Source of the DNA: Seonamhaeicola sp.
Lineage (GTDB): Bacteria > Bacteroidota > Bacteroidia > Flavobacteriales > Flavobacteriaceae
Direction: 5' to 3'
Length of the DNA stretch: 64,000 nt
NCBI RefSeq assembly: GCF_028281565.1
Contig: NZ_JANQJQ010000016.1
Location: 124,001 to 188,000, forward strand
In this document: one piece after another, positions 28,488 through 37,623 of the stretch
How positions within the stretch are numbered: the stretch's first letter is position 1
How the letters are laid out: each line of letters starts with the position of its first letter
Notes under the pieces: generated by a model
The model's database searches: none
What the model was told of the DNA's origin: nothing
Seen by the model: only the letters and a program-made list of their open reading frames with translations
Position numbers and translations under genes: made by a program

Positions 28488-30091
28488 GAAGGCGCTACAG
28501 AAAACCGAAACCATTGCCTCCCGCTACGGGCGATCCCTTTTTCAAACCTTTGGTACAACAAAAACTAAAGGTAGGGCAACCGGGAGATAAATATGAGCGG
28601 GAAGCCGATGTCATGGCCGATCAGGTTGTAAATCGAACAGGAGAACAGGGAACTATTCAGAAAATGGAAGGTACGGAAGACGAACTACAACAAAAACCAT
28701 TGGCAGCCTCAGTAACACCATTGATACAGCGTATGGAAACTACTGAAGAAGAAAATGTCCAGGCGAAATGTGATGATTGTGAAAAGGAAGAAACGGTTCA
28801 GAAAATGGCTGAGGAAGAAGAACCTGTTCAGAAAATGGAAGAAGAGGAGGATGCGGTGCAAATGATGGAGGAAGAGGAGGCCGTACAGGCAAGGTCCAAT
28901 AACCCTAATCCTTCGCCTTCCATAGAACCCGGTTTAAGGCGCAGTAAAGGCCGTGGTTCCAAATTGTCGGGTGACGCCAAATCCCAAATGGAACAGGGCT
29001 TTGGTGCTGATTTTAGTCATATTAATATCCATACCGATAGTGAAGCGGTTCAAATGAGTCAGGAGCTTGGGGCTCAGGCATTTACTTATGGCAATGATGT
29101 GTATTTTAATACCGGAAAATACGATCCTAACTCTAAAGAAGGCAAGCATTTACTGGCACATGAGTTAACCCATACTATACAGCAGGAAGGAAGCATCAGA
29201 AAAAAAGAGGATCCCTCTGAAGCCTTGCCAGTACAACAAAACCCATTGGTTGGTCTAAAACGGGGGGATGGCCTTGTATTCGGGACCTGGCATTTAAGGC
29301 CACGGGTTAAGATTTTACAGCAAAAGCTTAATGAGAAAATGGGGTCAAGGTTGAAAATTGATGGTATGTTTGGACCCAATACCGGTGAAATTTTGAGAGG
29401 CTACAAAGCCATTGAGGGCTCTGAAATGACGAGTAACCTCTTTGCTACAGCTCAATCCCATGATGGTGATGAGGTGCAACAGGCTGGGTTTGAAAAGACT
29501 GGTGACGGACTTGAGGTGGTCGACCGGAAAACGGCAGATTCTTTGATGGGGGCCAGATCACAAAGAGAAGTACCCCTTCTGGATGATGATACCATGTTCG
29601 TGCTTAGCCCGCCACCCGTGGTGTGTCAGGGAGACTCGTTAGTTTGCTGGGCAGCTGCTGGAGCATCCTGGCTTAATGCTACAAAAATTTTGCCTGGCGC
29701 AACCAGGGATTCCCTCATCATAAGGTTTGGACATTGTATTTGCGATGATGGCAGCCTGCCTGAAAAATTTGTTTCCGAAGTATATGGCGAATTAGGCATA
29801 GGCTTGTTTGATGTTGCCAATTTTGATTATGAATTCTTAAAAAGTAACCTCAAAAGTCATGGACATATCATACTGATAATTGGTGGTAATATTGGTCATG
29901 CTGTTGTAGCCTATGGGGTTGGTGTGAGCGATACGGGTACGCCTGATAGAGATTTCTATAGCATTTTTGACCCTATCGACTGTAAGTATCACAACCACCG
30001 CTTTGGAGACCAGGACGTCGTACAGATTGGGAAAAGAGCACAGCTTGGTCCTCGCGCCGTCTGTGCGGATGTAGATGTGGAGTGTGGATGA
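28484..30091 (+). CDS. DUF4157 eCIS cargo with C-terminal papain-like cysteine protease
   Basis: A 535-residue modular protein, probably loaded into the tube and delivered. It has a leader motif at 26-49 (KLKVGQPGDKYEREADVMAD), then acidic VQKM-type repeats at 57-137 (VQKMEEEEDAVQMMEEEE). The DUF4157 domain at about 155-235 contains HELTH at 226-230. A peptidoglycan-binding-like module lies at about 270-310 (LKIDGMFGPNTGEILRGY). The C-terminal papain-like domain (380-535) has Cys388 in SLVCWAAAGASW, His472 in GHAVVAYG and Asp496 in FDP. DUF4157 is known as an eCIS toxin-associated domain. The C70 (AvrRpt2)/C39-like payload suggests host-protein cleavage; the target is unknown. Confidence 0.85.
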   Translation: MRRRYRKPKPLPPATGDPFFKPLVQQKLKVGQPGDKYEREADVMADQVVNRTGEQGTIQKMEGTEDELQQKPLAASVTPLIQRMETTEEENVQAKCDDCEKEETVQKMAEEEEPVQKMEEEEDAVQMMEEEEAVQARSNNPNPSPSIEPGLRRSKGRGSKLSGDAKSQMEQGFGADFSHINIHTDSEAVQMSQELGAQAFTYGNDVYFNTGKYDPNSKEGKHLLAHELTHTIQQEGSIRKKEDPSEALPVQQNPLVGLKRGDGLVFGTWHLRPRVKILQQKLNEKMGSRLKIDGMFGPNTGEILRGYKAIEGSEMTSNLFATAQSHDGDEVQQAGFEKTGDGLEVVDRKTADSLMGARSQREVPLLDDDTMFVLSPPPVVCQGDSLVCWAAAGASWLNATKILPGATRDSLIIRFGHCICDDGSLPEKFVSEVYGELGIGLFDVANFDYEFLKSNLKSHGHIILIIGGNIGHAVVAYGVGVSDTGTPDRDFYSIFDPIDCKYHNHRFGDQDVVQIGKRAQLGPRAVCADVDVECG

Positions 30092-30134
30092 CATTAAAGT
30101 GCCATAAAAAGAAAAACAACTAAAAATTAAACCC

Positions 30135-30746
30135 ATGAAAGCATTATTTGAAAACCTCTTTTTGTACGAAATCATACTGCTCTTTTTAGGAGTAATATTT
30201 TTCCTGTTGTTATGTGCCATGTTGTATCGTAATTACACCAGCGATAAACCCTTTACAGGGCTTTTGAAATTTTTCCTGCTTCCAATCATTATGATAGCCT
30301 ATCCCAGTATTAAGTCGGTCCAGATTGGTGACTGGAAGCTTGAAATGGAACGGGCTAAGGTAGCCGTGTCTTCCAATCCTGAGGATAATCTGGCTATAAA
30401 ACAATTGACCGAGATAACAGAGAAACTTCAAAAACGAGCTAAAACGCCTGAGGATATATTGTCTATAGGGCAGGCGAAATTCTTATTGGGAGATAGTAAG
30501 GAGGCCATAAAATTTGCTGATGAGGCTATTACTGTATCTCTCGAAAACGCTGATAATCCTAAAGACAAAGTCATTAAAGAAAGTGCTACACAATTAAAAC
30601 AACTTGCAAATTTTCAGCAAGAGGTTAAAAATGGACGGGATACACATTTGCTACAGGAAGGGGTAGCCGAAATGGAGGTAATTGATCCCAATAGTCGTTT
30701 GTATATCGAGAACAAATTTAAGATTAATGAAGGGCTGGGGTATTGA
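30135..30746 (+). CDS. Small membrane protein with helical-repeat tail, unknown role
   Basis: A 203-residue protein with two N-terminal transmembrane segments (about 11-31 and 41-56), then a cytoplasmic helical region containing a TPR-like unit (EDILSIGQAKFLLGDSKEAIKFADEAI). I recognise no named family. It lies between the two DUF4157 cargo genes (43 bp after one, 27 bp before the next). Possible roles are a protective partner, a loading factor or a release factor; the sequence does not decide between them. Confidence 0.55.
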   Translation: MKALFENLFLYEIILLFLGVIFFLLLCAMLYRNYTSDKPFTGLLKFFLLPIIMIAYPSIKSVQIGDWKLEMERAKVAVSSNPEDNLAIKQLTEITEKLQKRAKTPEDILSIGQAKFLLGDSKEAIKFADEAITVSLENADNPKDKVIKESATQLKQLANFQQEVKNGRDTHLLQEGVAEMEVIDPNSRLYIENKFKINEGLGY

Positions 30747-30773
30747 AATAGAGAAGTAATAGAGTTATAATTA

Positions 30774-33700
30774 ATGTTTGCGGCTAAGCACATAAAAAAA
30801 TCATCAGGACATTCGTCAACACAACATACGAACAAGACTGGTACGCCTTTTATTCAACCTAAACTGAATTTTGGCCAGGCCGGAGATCAATACGAGCTTG
30901 AAGCCGATAAGGTGGCCGATCAGATTGTGGCCGGAAAGGAAGCATTGAGCCCTTCATTTTTTAGTCCTGTTGCAAACATTCAGAAGATGACCGAGGAAGA
31001 CATCCAGCAAAAAGAGGAGGAGCAGCTCCAGCAAAAAGAAGATGAGAATTTTCTTCAAAAACAATCTGTCGGGTCAGGTGATCCGGGAGATACGACCTCA
31101 TTGGAAACCGGTCTGAATAATTCAAAAGGTTCCGGCAGCCGGCTGTCCGATGGTACCCGTAGTGAGATGGAGTCCGGTTTTGGTGCCAATTTCAGTGATG
31201 TAAGGGTACATACCGATTCTAATGCCGTTCAAATGAGCAAGAGTATAGGCGCTCAGGCGTTTACCCATGGTAATGATATTTATTTCAATGAGGGAAAATA
31301 TAACCCTGGTAGTGATTCCGGAAAACATTTATTGGCACATGAACTCACGCATACCGTACAACAGGGAGCGTCATCGGTGCAACCGAAAATGATTCAAAAG
31401 GATGATGACGATAACCCGCCGGAAATACCACAAACCGGAAGTAATTATGATTTTACCTCCAGCCCTCCTAAAATTTATATAGATAATTTACCAATCCCGG
31501 CTTTTAAAAGCGCTTTTATGTCCGCCTCCGGGAACTTTAGAGCAAGGGAGTTTAGCGGCTCAGGACGTTCAGGGGACAATGATGCTAACCAGGCAGGTGT
31601 TTGGAATACTATTAGTAGTGAAGGGGCCCATGGAAAACTATTAACTGGTGGTATCCAGGATGATCATTTATATGGTATTTCAACCCGGGTCAGCTCAGGA
31701 GGGAGAAATAAAAGTTTTGAAAGAAATGGTGATGCCGGACTTCTTGCAGAAAACTTAAAAGTTCCTTTCTGGGATGATGAATCCGGGGTAAAGGAATATT
31801 ATCAGATTGATCATATGCAGGAACTTCAACTCAAAGGCTGGCCCAGAGTAAGAACGGCAGGGCTTATTGATAATCTTCACTTACTTTCGAATGAAGCGAA
31901 CAGAACTTCCGGAACCACAATTTTAGATAGTGTAAATACATCTATAAAAGACCTTGTTAGGACAGATCAACCTCTTAAAGATGCAGTTGCTGCTCAGGGT
32001 ATCAATGTAAATAGGATTAACAATACCCTGGCAAATACAATTAAGTCCCGTTTTGATATTCATTACAGGAGTTTTACTACGACTTCAGACCCTCCTAATT
32101 TAAAGACCTGGAATAAGGGGCAGGTTCAGTCCGGAGACCATATTGATAAACTATTATCCAGACAAAAAGGTCGGGGAGCGATTAATTTTTATGATTTCCA
32201 GGATCCTAATCCTTCTCCGTCTTTGCCATTCGATCCACATCCTTCAAATTTAAACCTTGAAGGCCGGATGGGATCAAGTTCAAGCTATGTCCTTTATTGG
32301 GGAGATAATTTGGGGAATAGGACCAAATTGGCCTGGAATGACCCTAACACTATAACACAACAGGCTTCAACAAATTTATTTAACCCCAGACTAACCATGC
32401 ATGGCAAATTTTTCAATGTAGAGACCATGCAATTTGATCCGGCAGTTAACGAGGGAAGAAAGGGGCATCTAAGGGGCAAACCATTTAAGTTCAGAACTAG
32501 GGATGGTAGTAGACAATTATTAATGTTGCCTGAATATTTCAACTGGCCAATTTATAAAATGCCCGGAACCACATACGCTGGCTTCTTGAAGTCGAGTGAT
32601 CTTAAAGACTTTCTTAATAATACTCAAGCAGAGTTTGAATTATTAAGCCCATTCAGTATTGACAGTATTCTTTTTACTGAGTCTGGTCTTAGAGCACGGG
32701 GTACACTGTTACCTTCGGTACCTTTTATCTCCAGGGCAAATATTGAGATTGTCATTACGGAAGATGATGTCATACTACAGAAAGTATTTTCAAGTGGAGA
32801 TTTGGACATGCCAGCCCCATTTAATATTTCAGATGTAAGCCTAACATTAGGTTATGGCCTCCGTAGAGGTTTCTTAATTGGTGGTCGGGTTAACTTTGGG
32901 ATCGATAATGTAGGGGATGGTTATATTGGAGCAATAGCTTCTACTCGTGGTGGTTTTGAACTGGAGGGCGCTTTTAATTTTGATTCCGAACTCTTTGATC
33001 CGGCCCAAATAAATGTAGAATATAAAGATAATATATGGACCATTGGAGGGGAGATCGGTATCCCTGAAGGCAAGATAAGAGGTGTTAAAAATGCTACTAT
33101 TACAGCGTCTTACAGTGAGAACAATTTTACGGCAACAGGAACTGCCGAACTTGACATACCGGGTATAGAGCGTGGTACCATGACCGTTAATTATGGAGAT
33201 CAGGGCTTCTCCATTAGTGGGGACTTTGATCTGAGCTCTGATATACCGGGAATCCGTAGTGGAAACGTGGCTGCGACCATATCCAGACAAAATGGAGAAG
33301 AAGGTTACAACGTCATGGTTTCCGGAACCGCGCAGCCGGATATTCCGGGAATTGACACCTCTCTGACAGTTACTTATGATAACGGAGCCTTGACTATTGA
33401 AGGCACCGCAGCCTATGCCCGAGGTATGTTGTCCGGTACTGTCCGTATAGGGGCCACAAATCGTGCTATTGGTGATGATGGCCAGCCTAATGGAGATCCC
33501 GATGATACCATGCGTGTGTATGGCGGTGGTAGTTTAACGTTACGTCTAACACCCTGGCTGGAGGCTACGGCAGGCGTGAATTTCCTTCCTAATGGCGAAA
33601 TTGAGGTTACCGGGCGTATTGGATTACCAAGTACCGTTGATGTATTCGACAGGCGATCCTTCGATAGGAACCTGTTCAATATTCCGGCTATTGAAATACC

Positions 33701-34337
33701 CATATTTGCCATTCCATTAGGTCCTAGAAGTATTGGACTGGTTGCCAGAATTACTGGCGGACTGGACTTTTCAGCCGGTTTTGGTCCGGGGCAATTAAGA
33801 GACCTTTATGCACAGGTAACCTATAACCCGGACAGGGAAGATGAAACCACCATTTCCGGGCATGGCGAATTTGTTATTCCGGCCGATGCCGGCCTTACTT
33901 TAAGAGGTGATCTAGGGTTGGGCGTAAGTGTTGGTTTTGCCAGCCTAACGGGAGGCATCGAGTTGGCAGGTACTTTAGGATTGGAAGGAGAAGCTGCAGC
34001 GGAAGTAGATGTTAACTGGAGCCCGCAAACAGGTCTGGCTTTAGATGCCGAAGGCAGAATTACGGTGAACCCGAAATTCCAGTTTGATATCAATGCGTTT
34101 GCAAGAGCCAGCCTGGATCTTTGGTTGATCTCCCTTTCTGAAACATGGCGCTATAATCTGGCATCCTTCTCATGGGGGCCTGATATCCAATTTGGAATTG
34201 TATTCCCTATTCATTACCGCGAAGGACTACCATTTGATATATCGTTTGATGATTTACAGGTTATTTATCCCGATATCGATGTGGTGAATATGGCTAAAGG
34301 GCTGGCCCGTGATATAAAAGATAATATTTTCGATTAA
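30774..34337 (+). CDS. Giant DUF4157 eCIS cargo with HNH-like motif and beta-repeat C-terminus
   Basis: An 1187-residue protein. The leader repeats the pattern of the first cargo: KLNFGQAGDQYELEADKVAD at 30-49, a short IQQKEEEQLQQKED linker, then DUF4157 at about 119-197 with HELTH at 189-193. Residues about 225-435 contain a probable treble-clef/HNH-type nuclease motif (YQIDHMQELQL with Asp346-His347, then DNLHLLSNEANRTSG at 366-380). From about 690 to 1140 the chain is Gly-rich beta repeats with three DIPGI units at 794, 823 and 856. No signal peptide is present, in line with loading into a particle rather than Sec export. Nuclease activity is inferred from the motif only. Confidence 0.75.
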   Translation: MFAAKHIKKSSGHSSTQHTNKTGTPFIQPKLNFGQAGDQYELEADKVADQIVAGKEALSPSFFSPVANIQKMTEEDIQQKEEEQLQQKEDENFLQKQSVGSGDPGDTTSLETGLNNSKGSGSRLSDGTRSEMESGFGANFSDVRVHTDSNAVQMSKSIGAQAFTHGNDIYFNEGKYNPGSDSGKHLLAHELTHTVQQGASSVQPKMIQKDDDDNPPEIPQTGSNYDFTSSPPKIYIDNLPIPAFKSAFMSASGNFRAREFSGSGRSGDNDANQAGVWNTISSEGAHGKLLTGGIQDDHLYGISTRVSSGGRNKSFERNGDAGLLAENLKVPFWDDESGVKEYYQIDHMQELQLKGWPRVRTAGLIDNLHLLSNEANRTSGTTILDSVNTSIKDLVRTDQPLKDAVAAQGINVNRINNTLANTIKSRFDIHYRSFTTTSDPPNLKTWNKGQVQSGDHIDKLLSRQKGRGAINFYDFQDPNPSPSLPFDPHPSNLNLEGRMGSSSSYVLYWGDNLGNRTKLAWNDPNTITQQASTNLFNPRLTMHGKFFNVETMQFDPAVNEGRKGHLRGKPFKFRTRDGSRQLLMLPEYFNWPIYKMPGTTYAGFLKSSDLKDFLNNTQAEFELLSPFSIDSILFTESGLRARGTLLPSVPFISRANIEIVITEDDVILQKVFSSGDLDMPAPFNISDVSLTLGYGLRRGFLIGGRVNFGIDNVGDGYIGAIASTRGGFELEGAFNFDSELFDPAQINVEYKDNIWTIGGEIGIPEGKIRGVKNATITASYSENNFTATGTAELDIPGIERGTMTVNYGDQGFSISGDFDLSSDIPGIRSGNVAATISRQNGEEGYNVMVSGTAQPDIPGIDTSLTVTYDNGALTIEGTAAYARGMLSGTVRIGATNRAIGDDGQPNGDPDDTMRVYGGGSLTLRLTPWLEATAGVNFLPNGEIEVTGRIGLPSTVDVFDRRSFDRNLFNIPAIEIPIFAIPLGPRSIGLVARITGGLDFSAGFGPGQLRDLYAQVTYNPDREDETTISGHGEFVIPADAGLTLRGDLGLGVSVGFASLTGGIELAGTLGLEGEAAAEVDVNWSPQTGLALDAEGRITVNPKFQFDINAFARASLDLWLISLSETWRYNLASFSWGPDIQFGIVFPIHYREGLPFDISFDDLQVIYPDIDVVNMAKGLARDIKDNIFD

Positions 34338-34349
34338 ATACAAGAGACC

Positions 34350-35321
34350 ATGATGACACAAGAAGAACAATTGAATAACGAAGGTGTGAAGCATTTCTTA
34401 AATGGTGAATTTAAAGATGCAAAGGTCAAGTACGACCAGGCTTTGGAAGTGAAGCCTGACTATGCTACCGCTTTGAACAACCTGGGCATGCTTTGGCTAC
34501 AGGAAAAGGAGTTTGAAAAAGCCGCTACCTGTTTTGAGAAAGCTAATAACACATCGGAAAATGCCACTTACATACTTAACCTGGGGCATGCCTATGCTAA
34601 CCGGAATATGATAAAACAGGCAGAAGATTGCTATCGTAAAAGTATTGAACTTGATCCCAATAAACTGATAGCCTGGAAAAGCCTGGCCGCTTTATACCAG
34701 GCACAAAAACGGTTTGTCGATTCAGCTACTATATGGAACACCATCATTGAAAATTACAGCCGTGATCCCGAATATAAGATTCAATTAGCCAAAGACCTCA
34801 TAAACCTCAAAGAGTTTAATAATGCATTGGCAGTACTTCATGATGCCGCTAACTATGACAAGAATATAGAGGTTACCTGCTACTACATAGCATTAGTTCA
34901 TTTTAATAACAGGAATTTCGGATTGGCCCTGGATGCCATAAATAAAAGTATGGTGGTTCGGCCCGATGAGAATAGGTTCAGACTGTTGGCCGCTTCTATT
35001 TACCTGGGGCTTGGCCAATTAGATAGAGCAATGATGCAATGGGATCATATATTGCATATGGAAGCCGATAATCATAAAGTCAGAACTGACAAAGCGGTCG
35101 CTTTGTTATCTCATAATTATAAAGACAAAGCCCTTAAGGAACTGGATTATGTCCTTTTAAGGGATAAGGATAATATTAAAGCCAGATTCTACAAGGCATT
35201 AACGCTCATTGAAATGAAAGCTAGAATGGATGAAGCGAGAAAGATTCTTGAGCTTTTGGCAGGCGGGGAGCATGCTTTTACAGCCAGGGTTGAACAATTG
35301 TTACAAACACTAAGATCATAG
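34350..35321 (+). CDS. TPR-repeat protein in the eCIS cargo block
   Basis: A 323-residue soluble protein composed almost wholly of TPR units (for example FKDAKVKYDQALEVKPDYATALNNLG, then IKQAEDCYRKSIELDPNKLIAW); about eight repeats are visible. TPR proteins act as docking scaffolds. It lies 12 bp after the giant cargo gene and 74 bp before the CHAP-like gene, so a chaperone or loading-adaptor role for the cargo is attractive but unproven. No signal peptide or membrane segment is present. Confidence 0.7.
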   Translation: MMTQEEQLNNEGVKHFLNGEFKDAKVKYDQALEVKPDYATALNNLGMLWLQEKEFEKAATCFEKANNTSENATYILNLGHAYANRNMIKQAEDCYRKSIELDPNKLIAWKSLAALYQAQKRFVDSATIWNTIIENYSRDPEYKIQLAKDLINLKEFNNALAVLHDAANYDKNIEVTCYYIALVHFNNRNFGLALDAINKSMVVRPDENRFRLLAASIYLGLGQLDRAMMQWDHILHMEADNHKVRTDKAVALLSHNYKDKALKELDYVLLRDKDNIKARFYKALTLIEMKARMDEARKILELLAGGEHAFTARVEQLLQTLRS

Positions 35322-35395
35322 AAACAGAAGCCTGTCTCCCGGAGCTAAGTAGAACGTTATAACAATCATTTACACTAATACAAACAAAATAAATC

Positions 35396-36220
35396 ATGAT
35401 AAAAAAAGCCTATAAAAAAGAGCTTGTTATAAAAACAACGCAACGGAAGAACGGAACAACTAATAACAGGAAAGACGTCCGTAAGATCCAGTCATGGCTA
35501 TCGCTTTATGCCATTCAAAACCCGCATAGTGGAACAGCTACTGCCATAGATGGCGACTTTGGGCCCGCCACAGATGGGGCGGTTAAGAACTTTCAAATGG
35601 CACGTAACGTTGCGGTAAACGGTATTGTGGACCATGGGTTATTTTCGTTACTGTCCGGGAATATGTTAGATGCTTTTGAAACGCCCTTACAGGAAACAAC
35701 CCTTAGGGACCTTGTTATTGAGGCTGCAGAAAATCATTTAAAGAATTTTGCATTTGAATTACAAATTAACGGGGCTTCCAATAGCGGCCCCTGGGTGCGT
35801 GCTTACATGGACGGTCATGACGGCTCGCCATGGTACTGGTGCATGGGGTTTGTACAGACCATTATAGACCAGGCAGCAAGTAGTGTGGGGAAAAGTTTTA
35901 AAAAACTGATGCCTTTAACTTATAGTTGTGATACAGTGGGTACGGTTGGGGTTCAAAAAAACTTACTGACCAGGTATCGGGTCATCAGGCAGCACCCTGA
36001 AATTATAGAGCCCGGAGATATATTCCTTATTCAGAAATCCCTTAACGACTGGATACATACCGGTATAATAACAGCCATAGATGGGGATGTGATTGAAACC
36101 ATTGAAGGTAACACCAATCAGGCCGGTTCCCGAAACGGTATAGCGGTTATGAAAAGGAACAGGAACTTTAGAAAATCGAAAATCGATGTGTTTTCAATCG
36201 CACCACTTGTTAATGCATAA
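35396..36220 (+). CDS. Peptidoglycan-binding/CHAP-like cysteine peptidase (putative eCIS lysin)
   Basis: A 274-residue protein. Residues about 25-88 form a PG_binding_1 domain (VRKIQSWLSLYAI ... IDGDFGPATDGAVKNFQ). Residues about 100-260 form a CHAP/NlpC-like amidase with Cys149 in WYWCMGFVQ, His221 in WIHTGII and polar partner Glu237 or Asn239 in IEGNTN. The predicted reaction is peptidoglycan peptide or amide cleavage. No signal peptide is visible, so access to the wall would need a holin-like pore or delivery by the particle. Together with the membrane protein at 27963 it could form a release module; it could also be a delivered antibacterial effector. Confidence 0.8.
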   Translation: MIKKAYKKELVIKTTQRKNGTTNNRKDVRKIQSWLSLYAIQNPHSGTATAIDGDFGPATDGAVKNFQMARNVAVNGIVDHGLFSLLSGNMLDAFETPLQETTLRDLVIEAAENHLKNFAFELQINGASNSGPWVRAYMDGHDGSPWYWCMGFVQTIIDQAASSVGKSFKKLMPLTYSCDTVGTVGVQKNLLTRYRVIRQHPEIIEPGDIFLIQKSLNDWIHTGIITAIDGDVIETIEGNTNQAGSRNGIAVMKRNRNFRKSKIDVFSIAPLVNA

Positions 36221-36230
36221 AACCTGAACC

Positions 36231-37580
36231 ATGATAAATAATGTCAGCAAACCACAGGAGGATAGTTATATCCGGTGTTTTTCCTTTCTAAGAGAGCGTA
36301 TAAAACATCGCCTTAGAACCGAATACAATTTGGCAAAGGATCCGGTTCCCGAGTTGGATACACTTAACTTAACTGATGACAGCCATTTGTCTGCTTTTAT
36401 AAAACGGGAACACTTATCTGATGAGGACACCATATTGTTGCTTTTAGCACTTGTAACGCATTTGGCTCCCGGTTTTTTATCGGATATCATATCGGATGTC
36501 TTTCCCAATGGCGGTGAATTTCCGGAATTTGGAGGGGTTAAGGGAAAGCAGCACCGTGGTATTTTGCCTACGGGAGAAACTGCCTTATTTGTGCTTTTCG
36601 GAAGTCATTACCAACAACGGCTTCGGGGTATGAACCTGATTTATGGCGACTCGATCTTGTTTCGTAAAAATATGCTATGCCTGGGGGCGGTACCCAAAGG
36701 AGAGCCCCCGATGAGTGGAAAACTGTTAATAGATGAAGAGTACCTGGCCCGACTTACTACAGGCAAGGTGCTAAAGCCCAAACTGAGTGAAGATTTTCCA
36801 GCGAGCATTATTGAGACCGGATTGGAATGGTCTGATCTGATACTCAATCCGAAAACGCTTGCCGAGATCAAGGAAATAGAGGTCTGGTTACAGTATAATC
36901 AAATACTCATGAGGGACTGGGGCATGAAAGCAAAGATCAAACCGGGATTCAGAGTCATGTTCCATGGCCTTCCGGGAACTGGAAAAACGCTTACGGCCAG
37001 CCTTTTGGGAAAATATACAGGCCGCGATGTATATCGGGTAGACCTGTCAATGGTGGTTTCCAAATATATAGGTGAAACCGAGAAAAGCCTGTCTCGTCTT
37101 TTCGACAAGGCTGCTGATAAGGATTGGATCCTGTTTTTTGATGAGGCCGATTCTGTTTTCGGGAAGCGCACCAATGTCCGGGATGCCCATGATAAATATG
37201 CCAATCAGGAGGTATCCTATCTGTTACAACGTATTGAAGCCCATTCCGGGTTGGTGATCCTGGCTTCCAATTTTAAGAGCAATATTGATACGGCCTTCAC
37301 CAGGCGCTTCCAGTCCCTGGTTGAATTTGATATGCCTTCCTACAACGAACGGTTACAGCTTTGGAAAAATAACTTACCTGAAGTGATTGCCCTGGATAGT
37401 GATGTCAATTTGGAAGACATTGCCCGGAAGTATGCCGTTAGCGGAGCCAGTATTGTTAATATCATTCATTATACCTGTCTTAAGACCCTGGCATCCAATC
37501 AATCCCTGATAAAACGTGCTGATCTGATGGAGGGCATCAAGAAGGAGTATCAGAAAGAGGGCAAGACCTTAAATGTATAA
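36231..37580 (+). CDS. eCIS AAA+ ATPase (Pvc15-like)
   Basis: A 449-residue protein with an N-terminal helical and linker region (1-200) and a Ftsh/CDC48-type AAA+ domain (about 205-440). Walker A GLPGTGKT is at 246-253, Walker B ILFFDEAD at 300-307, sensor 1 Asn347 in ILASN, and arginine-finger residues are in FTRRF near 357-360. A single such ATPase is a defining member of eCIS clusters (Pvc15/Afp15) and is thought to help assembly or cargo loading; T6SS uses ClpV instead, which has two AAA domains. It is the last gene before the terminator. Confidence 0.92.
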   Translation: MINNVSKPQEDSYIRCFSFLRERIKHRLRTEYNLAKDPVPELDTLNLTDDSHLSAFIKREHLSDEDTILLLLALVTHLAPGFLSDIISDVFPNGGEFPEFGGVKGKQHRGILPTGETALFVLFGSHYQQRLRGMNLIYGDSILFRKNMLCLGAVPKGEPPMSGKLLIDEEYLARLTTGKVLKPKLSEDFPASIIETGLEWSDLILNPKTLAEIKEIEVWLQYNQILMRDWGMKAKIKPGFRVMFHGLPGTGKTLTASLLGKYTGRDVYRVDLSMVVSKYIGETEKSLSRLFDKAADKDWILFFDEADSVFGKRTNVRDAHDKYANQEVSYLLQRIEAHSGLVILASNFKSNIDTAFTRRFQSLVEFDMPSYNERLQLWKNNLPEVIALDSDVNLEDIARKYAVSGASIVNIIHYTCLKTLASNQSLIKRADLMEGIKKEYQKEGKTLNV

Positions 37581-37623
37581 TAATGTATAATGCATAATGT
37601 ATAATGTGAATAAAATCATTCTG

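Noticed and set aside
7529-37580. Type VI secretion system or prophage tail interpretation
   Set aside because: There are no TssJ/L/M, ClpV, capsid, terminase or integrase genes. DUF4255, CIS_TMP, DUF4157 and a single-domain AAA+ ATPase point to an eCIS.
37577-37607. ATAATGT run after the AAA+ gene as an iteron array
   Set aside because: Short, imperfect AT-rich tandem motif next to a terminator; better explained as low-complexity sequence.
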